DNA of 64,000 nucleotides from Saccharothrix luteola (GTDB lineage: Bacteria > Actinomycetota > Actinomycetes > Mycobacteriales > Pseudonocardiaceae), in NCBI RefSeq assembly GCF_020859565.1, contig NZ_JAJHUO010000012.1, positions 85,766-149,765 of the forward strand. The letters are read 5' to 3'. The notes under the pieces are model-generated. The model saw only the letters and a list, made by a program, of their open reading frames with translations. It did no database searches and had not been told where the DNA came from. Position numbers and translations under genes: made by a program. The stretch's first letter is position 1; each line of letters opens with the position of its first letter. Shown piece by piece: positions 26,518 through 35,363 of the stretch.

Positions 26518-28665
26518 ATGCCTGCTATCAGTCGGACCACCTGCGCCGGGCGACCGGCCTGGTTGGTGCGGACGGCGTGGAACGCGATGCTGTTGTCCGT
26601 CGCGGACGGTGGGGTGGTGGTGCTCGACCACTGGGGCGGCGACGGCGGCGGTCTCGGCGGCGACTCGTACCTGCCGCACACGCCGTGGAACCGGCCGTCG
26701 CAAGCCCACTTCCTCGACGGCGTGCCGCTGGCGTACTCGGTGCACGGAGATCCGGCGTTCAAGGAGCCGGGGCTGGTGGTGGTCCGCGAGGACGGCTCGT
26801 CGGTGTCGCGGTTGTCGTTGCGCGAGGACCACGTCTCGGACGACGTGCTGCGGCTCGTGTTCGAGGACCCGGGTTCGGGTCTCGTGGTGGAGCACCGGTT
26901 CGCGGTGTCGGTCGAGCACGGCGTCGTGGTGCGCGACGTGCGGGTGGAGAACCGGGGCGCGGCGCCGTTGCGGGTGGAGCGGATCGCGAGCGCCGTGCTC
27001 GGCCTGCCCCCGGCGCGCTACGAGTCGTGGACGCTGCACGGCCGGTGGGGCGACGAGTACCAGCTGACCCGCCGCGAGCTGGCGCCGGGCAAGGTCGTGG
27101 TGGAGAGCAGGCGCGGGTTCACCAGCCACGAGGCCAACCCCTGGTTCGCGCTCACCCGGGTGGGGGAGGAGGGGCCGGTCTGGTTCGGGGCGCTGGCGTG
27201 GAGCGGCAACTGGTCGATCGTGTTCGAGACCGAGCGCAACGACGCGCTGCACGTGGTCGCGGGCGTGAACCCGTTCGACTCCGCCTGGCACCTCGAACCG
27301 GGCGAGAGCTTCCGCACGCCGTCGCTGGTGTGCGGGTACAGCGACGGCGGCCTCGACGGAGCCGCCCGGCTGATGCACCGGTACCAGCGCGACCACGTGC
27401 TGCCCGCACGGCACCGCGACACCCCGCCGCCGGTGCACTACAACACCTGGCTGGCGACGTCGTTCGACGTGGAGGTGGGTCACCAGCTCCGGCTCGCCGC
27501 GCGGGCGGCCGAACTCGGGGTCGAGCTGTTCGTCGTGGACGACGGCTGGTTCCGCGGGCGGACCGACGACCACGCCGGGCTCGGTGACTGGGTGGTCGAC
27601 CCGGTGAAGTTCCCCGGCGGCCTGGGCGAGCTGATCGACGAGGTGCACCGGCTGGGGATGAAGTTCGGGATCTGGCTGGAACCCGAGATGGTCAACCCGG
27701 ACAGCGACCTCCACCGCGCCCACCCGGACTGGGTGCTGCACCTGCCGGACCGCGAGACCACGTCGTCCCGCAACCAACTCGTGCTCAACTTCGCCCGGGA
27801 CGACGTGCGGGAGGGGGTGTTCGGGCAGGTGCGGGCGCTGTTGGGCGAGCACCGGATCGACTTCGTCAAGTGGGACCACAACCGGCCGTACACGGAGGTG
27901 GGCTGGCCCCAGGCGCCGGTGGCACGGCGGCGCGAGGTGTGGGTGCGCCACGTCCGCGGTGTCTACGAGGTGATCGCACGGCTGCGCGCGGAGTTCCCCG
28001 ATTTGATGGTCGAGACGTGCGCGGGCGGTGGTGGGCGTGCCGATCTGGGCATGCTCGGGGTGGCCGACATGGCGCAGGTCAGCGACAACACCGACCCGTC
28101 GGACCGGTTGCGGATGCAGTACGGGTTCAGCCGCGCCTACGCGCCGAGGGCGATGGTCGGGTGGGTGGCCGACGCGCCGGAGCCGACCACCGGCCGCACC
28201 AGCCCGGCGGAGTTCCGGTTCCACGTCGCGATGCAGGGCGTGCTGGGGATCTCCGGCGACATCCTGGGGTGGGGCGAGGAGGAGCGGGCGCGGGCCGCGG
28301 GGTTGATCGCGCGGTACAAGCGGGTGCGGCCGACGATCCAGGACGGTGACCAGCACTGGCTCGTGCCGCCGTCGGACACCGGGCCGTGCGCGGTGCAGTA
28401 CGTGTCCCGTGACCGGGGTGAGGTCGTGGTGTTCGTGTACCAGGTGCGCGGGGTGGCGGGGGAGGGGCCGCGCCGGATCCGGTTGCGGGGGTTGGACGCC
28501 GAGCGGCGCTACCGGCGTTCGGGCGACGGTCTCGTCACGACCGGGGCCGCGTTGATGGCCGTGGGGCTGCCTTCGGCCTTCCCGCCGCCGCCCGCGCCGG
28601 GGCACACCGAGGACTGGCGGAGCCGGATCGAGGTCTGGCACGGGGTGGAGGAGGAGACCAGGTGA
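26518..28665 (+). CDS. Alpha-galactosidase, GH36
   Basis: GH36 alpha-galactosidase, 715 residues, the usual size of the bacterial clade. An N-terminal beta-sandwich precedes a TIM barrel. The nucleophile is Asp453 in DFVKWDHNRPY, the acid/base Asp523 in SDNTDPSDR, and other signature pieces are FVVDDGWF, FGIWLEPEMVNPDSDL and ETCAGGGGRADLG. No signal peptide, so it cleaves alpha-galactosides such as melibiose or raffinose after import. The ATG follows a GAGGGAGAG ribosome site. Its stop overlaps the start of the oxidoreductase. Confidence 0.93.
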   Translation: MPAISRTTCAGRPAWLVRTAWNAMLLSVADGGVVVLDHWGGDGGGLGGDSYLPHTPWNRPSQAHFLDGVPLAYSVHGDPAFKEPGLVVVREDGSSVSRLSLREDHVSDDVLRLVFEDPGSGLVVEHRFAVSVEHGVVVRDVRVENRGAAPLRVERIASAVLGLPPARYESWTLHGRWGDEYQLTRRELAPGKVVVESRRGFTSHEANPWFALTRVGEEGPVWFGALAWSGNWSIVFETERNDALHVVAGVNPFDSAWHLEPGESFRTPSLVCGYSDGGLDGAARLMHRYQRDHVLPARHRDTPPPVHYNTWLATSFDVEVGHQLRLAARAAELGVELFVVDDGWFRGRTDDHAGLGDWVVDPVKFPGGLGELIDEVHRLGMKFGIWLEPEMVNPDSDLHRAHPDWVLHLPDRETTSSRNQLVLNFARDDVREGVFGQVRALLGEHRIDFVKWDHNRPYTEVGWPQAPVARRREVWVRHVRGVYEVIARLRAEFPDLMVETCAGGGGRADLGMLGVADMAQVSDNTDPSDRLRMQYGFSRAYAPRAMVGWVADAPEPTTGRTSPAEFRFHVAMQGVLGISGDILGWGEEERARAAGLIARYKRVRPTIQDGDQHWLVPPSDTGPCAVQYVSRDRGEVVVFVYQVRGVAGEGPRRIRLRGLDAERRYRRSGDGLVTTGAALMAVGLPSAFPPPPAPGHTEDWRSRIEVWHGVEEETR

Positions 28666-29603
28666 AGGTGGCGTTGATCGGGACGGGGTACATCGCCGGC
28701 CGGCACGCGGCGGCGTTGGCCGGAGCGGGGGTGGAGATCGTCGGTCACGTCGGCCGGTCCGGGGCCGAGCAGGCCGCGGCGCGGTGGGGTGGTCGGGCGT
28801 ATCGGGACACCGCGGATCTGCTGGCGCGGGAGGAGGTGGACGCGGCGTGGGTCTGCGTTCCGCCGGCTGCGCACGGCGAGATCGAGGACGCGCTCATCGC
28901 GGGCGGTGTGCCGTTCTACGTGGAGAAGCCGGTGGGCACGGACTCGGCCGGGCCGCGTCGGGTGGAGACGGCGTTGCGCGAGAGCGGGGTGATGGCCGGC
29001 GTCGGTTACTACTGGCGCGGTATGGAGGTGATCCCCGAACTGCGCCGGATGCTCGCCGAGACGCCGCCGCACCTGGTGCGGGCCGCCTGGCACGGCCTGG
29101 TGCCGCCGGCGCCGTGGTGGCGGGTCGAGGCGGAGAGCGGTGGGCAGGTGGTGGAGCAGGCCACGCACTTGTTCGACTTGGCGCGTTTTGTGGTGGGCGA
29201 GGCGGAGGTGGTGCACGCGGTGGGGCGACGTGCGGCGCTCGCGGACCACCCCGGGTTGGACGTGGCGACGGTCAGCGCGGCGACGCTCGCGTTCGACTCG
29301 GGGGCGGTGGGTGTGTTCACGGCGACGTGCGTCCTGCACGGCACCGTGGACGCCGGGATCGAGTTCTTCTGCGAGGGGCGGAAGTTGACGTTGACGAGCA
29401 AGGTGCTGAGGCGGGAGGACGCCGACGGCAGCCACGAGGTGCCCGTCGGCCGCGACCCTCTGGTGATCGCGGACGAGCGGTTCTTGAGCGCCGTTCGGCA
29501 ACAGGACCCGACCCTGCTCGTGTGCGACTACGCTGACGCCGTGCGCACGCAGGAACTCTGCTGCAGGGTCCGGGACGTGGCCAATCAACCTACCTCGTCC
29601 TAA
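28662..29603 (+). CDS. Gfo/Idh/MocA sugar oxidoreductase
   Basis: NAD(P)-dependent oxidoreductase, 313 residues. The Rossmann start is VALIGTGYIAGRHAAAL, the catalytic signature VEKPVGTDS, and the C-terminal half carries GGQVVEQATHLFDLARF (catalytic His). The GTG at 28662 overlaps the alpha-galactosidase stop. It likely oxidises galactose or a derivative released from the glycoside, and with the epimerase and MDR dehydrogenase suggests an oxidative sugar route. Last gene of the rightward operon. Confidence 0.87.
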   Translation: MKVALIGTGYIAGRHAAALAGAGVEIVGHVGRSGAEQAAARWGGRAYRDTADLLAREEVDAAWVCVPPAAHGEIEDALIAGGVPFYVEKPVGTDSAGPRRVETALRESGVMAGVGYYWRGMEVIPELRRMLAETPPHLVRAAWHGLVPPAPWWRVEAESGGQVVEQATHLFDLARFVVGEAEVVHAVGRRAALADHPGLDVATVSAATLAFDSGAVGVFTATCVLHGTVDAGIEFFCEGRKLTLTSKVLRREDADGSHEVPVGRDPLVIADERFLSAVRQQDPTLLVCDYADAVRTQELCCRVRDVANQPTSS

Positions 29604-30365
29604 CCACCGCGACCGTCCCGCGTGTCCTACGTCCAGAACGCGCGTGTCGCACGTTTTGCCATGGCGCCCTTTGAGTGCCAGGCGCGACATCCACAGGGAC
29701 GTCGATCACCGTCAGCCTGAGTTGCCACGGGCCGAGGGCGTAGAAGGTCTTCCGGAGGCGGCCCTTCCTCGCGGCGAGCGTCCCGTGGACGCAGTGGCAG
29801 CAGCTGATCATTCACACCGGGTGGACGCGGCCCGAAGTCCTGATCGCCGCCCTCGAACGGCGGGTGACGCTGCGGTGGGCCACGGTCGCCACAGCCCTGG
29901 GCGGCACGGTGTCCGAGGACGACGGCACCGGCCCACTGGACCGGCCCGGCACCGCCGCCACCTCCGCGACAGGTCCGCCCACCCGGCAGGGGGACCCATC
30001 CGAACCCGAGGTCAGATCGCCGCGGGAGATCGCGTTGCGGATGCGGACCGGCTGAGTTGGCGGGTGACCGGTCCTCGGCTTGCCGTGAGCGGACACCGGC
30101 AAGCGGCTGCGGCCAGCCGACCGTGACGGCGAACCACCCGACGGTGACCAGGGCGACCGCCGCCCGACGTACCGGTCACGGCGGCACTGGTCACACCGCC
30201 GGACATGTCGAAGCCCGGTCGGGTGAGGCGGGTTCCCGATGGGCTTGGGCGGTGAGCACGTTCGCCTGTCGCGCCGGACACTCGCAATACCAGGGTTTCG
30301 CTCTTGATCCGGGGCGCATGTCAGGTCGTCCGGGTCTGAGCTCCATTTCAACGACGAGGTGACCG
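29604..30365. other. Decayed region with gene remnants
   Basis: 762 bp without a convincing intact gene. Two coding-like pieces exist: a leftward one near 29690-29811, starting MISCCHCVHG with good third-position bias for about 40 codons and then losing it, and a rightward one at 29806-30055 described separately. The rest has mixed codon bias. No promoter or repeat that I can defend. Confidence 0.4.
29806..30055 (+). pseudogene. Degenerate gene copy A
   Basis: Frame encoding GWTRPEVLIAALERRVTLRW and later EPEVRSPREIALRMRTG, ending at 30055. Its protein resembles a second copy on the opposite strand at 30647-30840 (GWTRDRIVPATLERRVTLLW; EPEVASLREISLWVRQGW). Both lack a plausible start and the second is frameshifted, so both look like decayed members of one unknown family. 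Confidence 0.45.
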
Positions 30366-30632
30366 ATGTTCCGTAACGCCCGCGTGGTCGGCGTGGCCAT
30401 CGCCACGTTCGCCGCGGCAGCCCTCCCGCTGATGACCGCCGCACCGGCCCAAGCCGGGCTTGTGGACTGCGTCCAGGTTCTGGATGAGGAGGGTTACAAG
30501 GTCACCAACGCTCATGCTGAGGCTTGCGCCGAAGGGCGGAACAACAACCGCGCCAAGTGCGAGGCCATGCTCCGCGAACTCGACGTTGCGGCCAAGGACG
30601 CGAGTCTGGCGTGCGAGCGTGCGTACCCGTAG
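30366..30632 (+). CDS. Small secreted Cys-rich protein
   Basis: 88-residue exported protein with a signal peptide (VVGVAIATFAAAALPLMT, cleavage after AQA). The mature part of about 58 residues has four Cys (DCVQV, EACAEG, AKCEAM, LACERAYP), enough for two disulphides, and is helical and charged. The ATG follows a GACGAGGTGACCG stretch with a weak ribosome site. No family recognised. It lies between the two inverted degenerate gene copies. Confidence 0.7.
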   Translation: MFRNARVVGVAIATFAAAALPLMTAAPAQAGLVDCVQVLDEEGYKVTNAHAEACAEGRNNNRAKCEAMLRELDVAAKDASLACERAYP

Positions 30633-30999
30633 AGCGCCCGCGTCGCTTACGTCCGCACCGGTTTCCAGCCCTGCCGCACCCACAGCGAGATCTCCCGCAG
30701 CGACGCGACTTCGGGTTCATTCCGTGCCGACCGCACGGGTGGCCCACAACAGCGTGACGCGGCGCTCCAGCGTGGCCGGGACGATCCGGTCGCGGGTCCA
30801 TCCGGCGTCGGGTCCGGTCGCGCCCCACACGGCGGCGTCGTCGGGCGGGGGTGGGGTTGGTGGTCTTCGTGTCTGGGGGGCGATCACTCGACTGGGCGAA
30901 GAATGCAACCTGGGACAACCCGAATCGCATGTCTCACGTTAGCCGGATAAAACGGCCGGCCCGGCGGCGACCACGAGTGGGCCGGTGCGGTCGGTGGGG
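30633..30999. other. Region between small secreted gene and DUF gene
   Basis: 367 bp. It holds the degenerate copy B described next and a lower-GC stretch at 30880-30950 that could carry a promoter. No intact gene seen. Confidence 0.35.
30647..30840 (-). pseudogene. Degenerate gene copy B, frameshifted
   Basis: Two consecutive leftward coding pieces that only join by a frameshift near 30717. The first reads GWTRDRIVPATLERRVTLLW and ends in a stop at 30717. The second, in another frame, reads EPEVASLREISLWVRQGW and stops at 30647. They match in order the two parts of copy A on the other strand. Function unknown. Confidence 0.45.
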
Positions 31000-31554
31000 T
31001 CAGTGGGGCGGTTCCTGGAGCGTAGGGGGCGGGGTGGGCGCGGGCGTGCCGAGGATGCCGGCGGTGAAGCCCGCCGCGGTGGCCAGGTCGCGCGCGGTGT
31101 CGGCGTGGGTGTTCGGCAGGAGCACGAGGGGGTAGCAGTCGGACTCGATGTCGAGCACGGCGAGGGTGGTGCCGGTGGCGCGGAGTTCGGCGCCTGCGCG
31201 GTCCAGGAAGTCGTAGGCGGGTTGGTCGTCGGTCAGGTCGCCGAACCAGGTCCACGCGGCCGGGTCGGTGGGGCTGGAGCGCAGGGTCCGCAGTTGGGCG
31301 ACGATCTCGCCGGCCGCCTCCTTCCAGTCCACCTCGGCCAGCAGGTCGTGGTCGGTGAGCGCGTCGACCAGGGCGATCCACGCCAGCTCGGGCACGGGCT
31401 CGTCGATGCCCCGTTCGTCGAGGCGGTCGGCGTGGGTGTGGAAGTAGCCGTCGGGGTCGTCGTGGGCGCTGGTCACGAGGTCGGCGACGGCCGGAACGTC
31501 GGGGGCCAGCAAGGCGGCCAGTGCGACGAGAGCGTCGCGCGTGGTTGGCGGCAC
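31000..31554 (-). CDS. Conserved protein, DUF6630-like
   Basis: Soluble acidic protein of 184 residues. Features: LVALAALLAPDVPAVADLV at the front, a W-rich core (EVDWKEAAGEI, PAAWTWFGDL), LAVLDIESDCYPLVLLP with a strand pair, and a proline-rich tail. This resembles DUF6630 proteins, but the assignment is from memory of the pattern and is weak. The GTG at 31554 has a GGAGG ribosome site 6 nt upstream and is preferred over the in-frame TTG at 31593. Function unknown. Confidence 0.6.
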   Translation of the reverse strand: MPPTTRDALVALAALLAPDVPAVADLVTSAHDDPDGYFHTHADRLDERGIDEPVPELAWIALVDALTDHDLLAEVDWKEAAGEIVAQLRTLRSSPTDPAAWTWFGDLTDDQPAYDFLDRAGAELRATGTTLAVLDIESDCYPLVLLPNTHADTARDLATAAGFTAGILGTPAPTPPPTLQEPPH

Positions 31555-31593
31555 GTTCGACCTCCGCAGGGTGGGGAGTTGTGATCGTAGCAA

Positions 31594-31692
31594 TCACTTG
31601 ACCGGTTCATGCTTGGTGGCGGTGTCGACGATCGTCTCGCAGTGCAAGGTCGACCGGATCTTCAACGGCCGCAAGGCGCCAGGGCGACATCC
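31594..31692 (-). other. Short coding-like tail, no start
   Basis: Leftward frame with strong G/C third positions over about 28 codons, ending in TLHCETIVDTATKHEPVK before a stop at 31594. No start codon with a ribosome site is found and the coding pattern fades upstream. Possibly the 3' scrap of a lost gene in front of the DUF gene. Confidence 0.25.
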
Positions 31693-31830
31693 CGGCAGGC
31701 GACCGTCTACTGAGGACAGAGGATCGGTGGCTGCGGTCCGTCCGCGTGCGGTTGGGTGCGGATCGAGCGGTTGCGGCGCCAGAGTTACGGGTGGTGGTGA
31801 ACCGTTGCGCTAGGCTCGACGTGGGGTTCG

Positions 31831-32910
31831 GTGACATCGATGGACGACGCGAAGACGGGTGATGTGGTGGGGCGGCGGTTCGCCGTGCTGATCCGCGGCC
31901 TGCCGGGCACGGGGAAGACGACGACGGCGGCCCTGCTCAGGGACGCGCTGCCACCCTCGGTCCGGGTGTCGAACGACTCCGTCAGGTACATGGCGCACCC
32001 GCGCGACTTCACCGCCTTCACCCTGGAGGCGTCCGAGCTCGCGTGCCTCGACCTCGCGCTGTCCTATTGCGACAGCGGGTTCCTGCCGGTGGTGGACGGT
32101 GTGTTCGAGGACCTCGACTTCCTGGCGGGCCAGGCGTTGCGCTTCGAACGGCGCGGCTATCAGCTCATCACGATCTCGCTGGCCGCCGACGTGGCGGACC
32201 TGCTGCACCGCAACCTGCTCCGCGACCCGCTCCAGCAAATGGACGAGGCCCGGATCCGTCAGCTGCACGAAGCTTTCCGGCCGATCGGCGTGTCCCTGGG
32301 CATCCGGGGGAAGCTGCCCGAGGAAGTCTGCGACGACGTGCTCGACATCATCGACCTCGAACGGACCGAGGGCCCGTCGGTCGAGGTCGATGATCACGAG
32401 GTCGACCTGCTCTTCCTCCGCCACGGCGAGCCCGACCACGCTGGGGAGGCGTTCGGGGTGGGGCTTTCCGCGCTCGGCCGGGCGGAGGCGACGGCTGCGG
32501 GCGCGGCGGTCCGGAGGTTCGCGCCGGACGTCGTGGTCAGCTCGGACTCCGCGGTGGCCTGGGACACCGCCAGGCTCGCGACCGCGGGACTGGACGTGAC
32601 GGTCGAGCGTTCCGAAGCGCTGCGGGACAACGCGTCGGACGAGTCCCACGAAGCGGCCCGTGCGTTGTCGTTCTTCGACGACCTGCCCGCGCTCCACGCC
32701 GGCAAGCGGGTGCTCGTCGTCGGCCACGCCGGGCCGCATTCGTGGCTGGTGGGGCGGGCGCTCGGGGGCGACTTGGACGACGTGCGCCGAGTGCCCTGGG
32801 ACACCGGCTGTTTCAGCCGGTTCACGCTGTCGGCCGGGCAGACCCGGCTGGAAGCGATGAACGTGCCGCCCAGTTCGGTGGTCCCCGGTCGGCGACTCGG
32901 CGCAGTGTGA
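31831..32910 (+). CDS. P-loop kinase fused to histidine phosphatase
   Basis: Two-domain protein of 359 residues. Residues about 15-175 form a P-loop kinase of the polynucleotide/zeta-toxin-like type, with Walker A LIRGLPGTGKTTTAALLRDA and SNDSVRYM (acidic residue after the DxS-like motif). Residues about 185-350 are a phosphoglycerate mutase/histidine phosphatase domain starting LLFLRHGEPDH, whose second His lies in VVGHAGPHSW. Substrate unknown; the fused pair suggests turnover of a phosphate on RNA, nucleotide or a small metabolite. Start: GTG at 31831 or ATG at 31840. Confidence 0.8.
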   Translation: MTSMDDAKTGDVVGRRFAVLIRGLPGTGKTTTAALLRDALPPSVRVSNDSVRYMAHPRDFTAFTLEASELACLDLALSYCDSGFLPVVDGVFEDLDFLAGQALRFERRGYQLITISLAADVADLLHRNLLRDPLQQMDEARIRQLHEAFRPIGVSLGIRGKLPEEVCDDVLDIIDLERTEGPSVEVDDHEVDLLFLRHGEPDHAGEAFGVGLSALGRAEATAAGAAVRRFAPDVVVSSDSAVAWDTARLATAGLDVTVERSEALRDNASDESHEAARALSFFDDLPALHAGKRVLVVGHAGPHSWLVGRALGGDLDDVRRVPWDTGCFSRFTLSAGQTRLEAMNVPPSSVVPGRRLGAV

Positions 32911-32952
32911 CGAGTGGTCCAGCGCCAACGGCGCGGTGGGACGACGCCACAG

Positions 32953-33465
32953 TCACGGTCGGTGGATGGTGAGGGTGGTCGGCCCCGCCACGTTCGCGAC
33001 CCCGCCGGCCAGGCACTGGGCGATGTTCGGCGTCACCAGAGTGATCACCTGCACCGCGCCGGCGGGCGCGAAACCACCGGAGGTGATCACGCCGGTGTTC
33101 GTGACCACGACCTGACCGGCCACCGCGCTGGAGGTGACGTTGTACTGGAACTCGCTCGACGCCACCGTCCCGCCCCAGGTGAACGTGCGCAGCGCCGACC
33201 CGGAGTCGAACAGCACCAGGCAGGACGCGGTGAGGCTGAACGTCTCGCTGTAGGTCGCGGTCACCGCGCCCGCGTTCGTGCACGTGGGGTAGGTGCCGCT
33301 GACGGTGATCGTGACCGGGCGCGCGGTCAGGGTGAGCGGCGGGTCGAAGGTGGTGACCTCCGTGCCGACGCACGTCTGCTCGACGGCCAGGGCGTGGGCG
33401 GGCACGGCGGACAGGCCGAACGCCGGCACCGCGATCAGGGCGAGGACGAGTCGTGACAGTCTCAT
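32953..33465 (-). CDS. Secreted beta-rich protein
   Basis: Exported protein of 170 residues. The signal peptide (LVLALIAVPAFGLSAVP, cleavage near AHA) is followed by a Thr/Val-rich, probably beta-sandwich domain with four Cys (QTCVGT, PTCTNA, ASCLVL, AQCLAG). Family not recognised. It is alone, leftward, between the kinase-phosphatase gene and the divergent M23 peptidase. The ATG at 33465 starts the signal peptide. Confidence 0.72.
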   Translation of the reverse strand: MRLSRLVLALIAVPAFGLSAVPAHALAVEQTCVGTEVTTFDPPLTLTARPVTITVSGTYPTCTNAGAVTATYSETFSLTASCLVLFDSGSALRTFTWGGTVASSEFQYNVTSSAVAGQVVVTNTGVITSGGFAPAGAVQVITLVTPNIAQCLAGGVANVAGPTTLTIHRP

Positions 33466-33601
33466 GGTCGGACCTTCGCCGCGGCCGCGGCGCCGTTAGC
33501 CGGTCCCGGCGGGCACCACCCGCTCGACCGGGCGACCCACCCGAATGGCCGTCGGTCGAACACAGGATGTCAGTGCGCCACACCGTCCCTACGTTCGGGT
33601 G

Positions 33602-34423
33602 ATGACCAACGACTGGATCGGCAGGCGTGCCCTGTTGCGGGGCACGGTGGCGGCCGGCGTCATCACGGCGTTCGGCACGGGCACGGCGGGCGCCGCCGTC
33701 CCGGGGTTCTACAACCCGTTCACCGGCTACCGGATCACCGGCACCTGGCAGGACCACCTGAACAGCGGCTCGCTCGGCGGCATCGACTACGGGATGGCCG
33801 TCGGCACCCGGCTGCCGGCGGCGGGCGGCGGTGTGGTGACCAACATCCCGAACAACGGCACGGGCGGCCACACCGTCACCATCCAGCACGACAACGGCTA
33901 CCGCACCCAGTACCTGCACCTGTCGCAGTTCCTGCTGGCCAACGGCACGCGGGTCGGCACGGGCGGTGTCGTGGGGTTGTCCGGCGGCGCGGTCGGCGCA
34001 CCGGGGTCGGGCTCGTCGACCGGACCGCACCTGCACTGGCACATGGTCAACCCGAGCGGTACCCGCATCAACCCGCTGCTCTACGTCGGCAGCGGCAGCG
34101 GCCTGCCCAAGACGACGACCGAGCAGGACGGAGTCCCCGGCCCGACCATGTGGAAGCGAGCGCAGAACTGGCTGCGCATCGAGCAGGGGTACACCGGTCC
34201 GATCGACGGCGTGCCGGGGACGAACACGTACGCGGCGTTGCAGCGGGCGATGCGGGCGCACGGCTACGCGGGCCCGATCGACGGTGCGCCCGGTGCGAAC
34301 ACGTGGGCGGCGGTGCAGCGGTTGGCGGCGCGGTGGGGCTACACCGGCCCGATCGACGGTGTGATGGGCCCGAACTCGTGGCGCGGCTTCGCGCGTTTCC
34401 TCAACCAGGACCAGTACGACTGA
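33602..34423 (+). CDS. Tat-exported M23 peptidase with PG-binding repeats
   Basis: Peptidoglycan hydrolase, 273 residues. A twin-arginine signal (IGRRALLRGTVAAGVI) leads to an M23 domain. His and Asp ligands are probably DHLNSGSLGGIDYG (10-residue spacing, longer than the common HxGxD) and the C-terminal GPHLHWH pair. Three short peptidoglycan-binding-like repeats follow, each with the core GPIDGxxGxNxW (about residues 195-270). It would act in the cell wall. The ATG at 33602 lies 6 nt after a TACGTT box, so it may be leaderless. Stop is 4 nt from the convergent LysR stop. Confidence 0.85.
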   Translation: MTNDWIGRRALLRGTVAAGVITAFGTGTAGAAVPGFYNPFTGYRITGTWQDHLNSGSLGGIDYGMAVGTRLPAAGGGVVTNIPNNGTGGHTVTIQHDNGYRTQYLHLSQFLLANGTRVGTGGVVGLSGGAVGAPGSGSSTGPHLHWHMVNPSGTRINPLLYVGSGSGLPKTTTEQDGVPGPTMWKRAQNWLRIEQGYTGPIDGVPGTNTYAALQRAMRAHGYAGPIDGAPGANTWAAVQRLAARWGYTGPIDGVMGPNSWRGFARFLNQDQYD

Positions 34424-34427
34424 ACCG

Positions 34428-35315
34428 TCATCCGCCGAACGCGGCGAGCAGGTGCCGTCGCACCGGAGAGGGCGTGGCGGGCAGGACGAGCGAGGTCGTG
34501 AGCACCGGGTCGGCGAGCCGGCGGAACACGATGCCCGGCGCGGGCGGCAGGTCGGTCACCCGGTAGACCACCGTCCACGACGGCGGCCCCGACGCGATGT
34601 CCGCCAGGGTCCGCTGGAGCGTGGTGAACGGCGGCCCGGCCGGCGGCACGTGGCCCGACGCCCGCAGTGCCGTCGTGATCAGGTCGTGGAACGGCGGGTT
34701 GTGCTCACGGGGAGCCAGGCGCAGCGGCAGGTCGGCGAGGTCGCCCAGGTGCGGTCCGCGGCGGTCGGCCAGGGCGGCGGGCAGCGCCAGGTACAGCGGA
34801 TCGGTCCACACCGGCACGACCGTCAGCCCCGGCACGTCGGTCGCCGCCCGCACCAGGGCCGCGTCCAGCGCGCCGTCCCGCACGGCGGCCAGCCGTCGCG
34901 CCGGCGGCGACTGGTCCGGCCGCACCCGCAGCCCTTCGGCGTCCAGCCTGGCCAACGCGCGGTAGAGGCGTTCGCCGGAGCCGTTGACCGTGCCGAGCCG
35001 CACCACGCCCTCCGCGCCGGACGCCACCCGTGCGGCCACCTCACGGGTGCGCCGCACGGCCGCGAGCACGGCCCGCGCCTCGGGCAGCAGGCGTTCACCG
35101 GCCGCGGACAGCCGCACCACGCGACCGCCGCGGTCGAACAGGGTCACGCCGAGCTCCCGCTCCAACCGCTTGACCTGCTGGCTCACCGCCGACTGCACGA
35201 TGTGCAGCCGCTGCGCCGCCCGCCCGAACCCGCCTTCGTCGACGACCGCCAGGAAGGCCTCCAACTGCCGGAACTCCACGCCCCTCGATCCATCACGTCC
35301 GGTGATCCCCGCCAT
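34428..35315 (-). CDS. LysR family regulator
   Basis: LysR-type regulator of 295 residues. The N-terminal winged HTH reads VEFRQLEAFLAVVDEGGFGR followed by LHIVQSAVSQQVKRLERELG. The C-terminal effector domain is periplasmic-binding-protein-like. The ATG at 35315 has an AGGAGCGG ribosome site and is preferred; a GTG at 35279 is closer to the HTH. It is divergent from a cupin gene 48 bp away, the standard arrangement for LysR control of its neighbour. Confidence 0.88.
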   Translation of the reverse strand: MAGITGRDGSRGVEFRQLEAFLAVVDEGGFGRAAQRLHIVQSAVSQQVKRLERELGVTLFDRGGRVVRLSAAGERLLPEARAVLAAVRRTREVAARVASGAEGVVRLGTVNGSGERLYRALARLDAEGLRVRPDQSPPARRLAAVRDGALDAALVRAATDVPGLTVVPVWTDPLYLALPAALADRRGPHLGDLADLPLRLAPREHNPPFHDLITTALRASGHVPPAGPPFTTLQRTLADIASGPPSWTVVYRVTDLPPAPGIVFRRLADPVLTTSLVLPATPSPVRRHLLAAFGG

Positions 35316-35363
35316 CGTCAACCGCTCCTGGTTCGCGCGTTGTTCCCGCGCTTGACTCGGGGC

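Noticed and set aside
29590..29811. 73-codon leftward ORF as an intact gene
   Set aside because: Only the first 40 codons look coding; it overlaps the oxidoreductase end, so it is better described as part of a decayed region.
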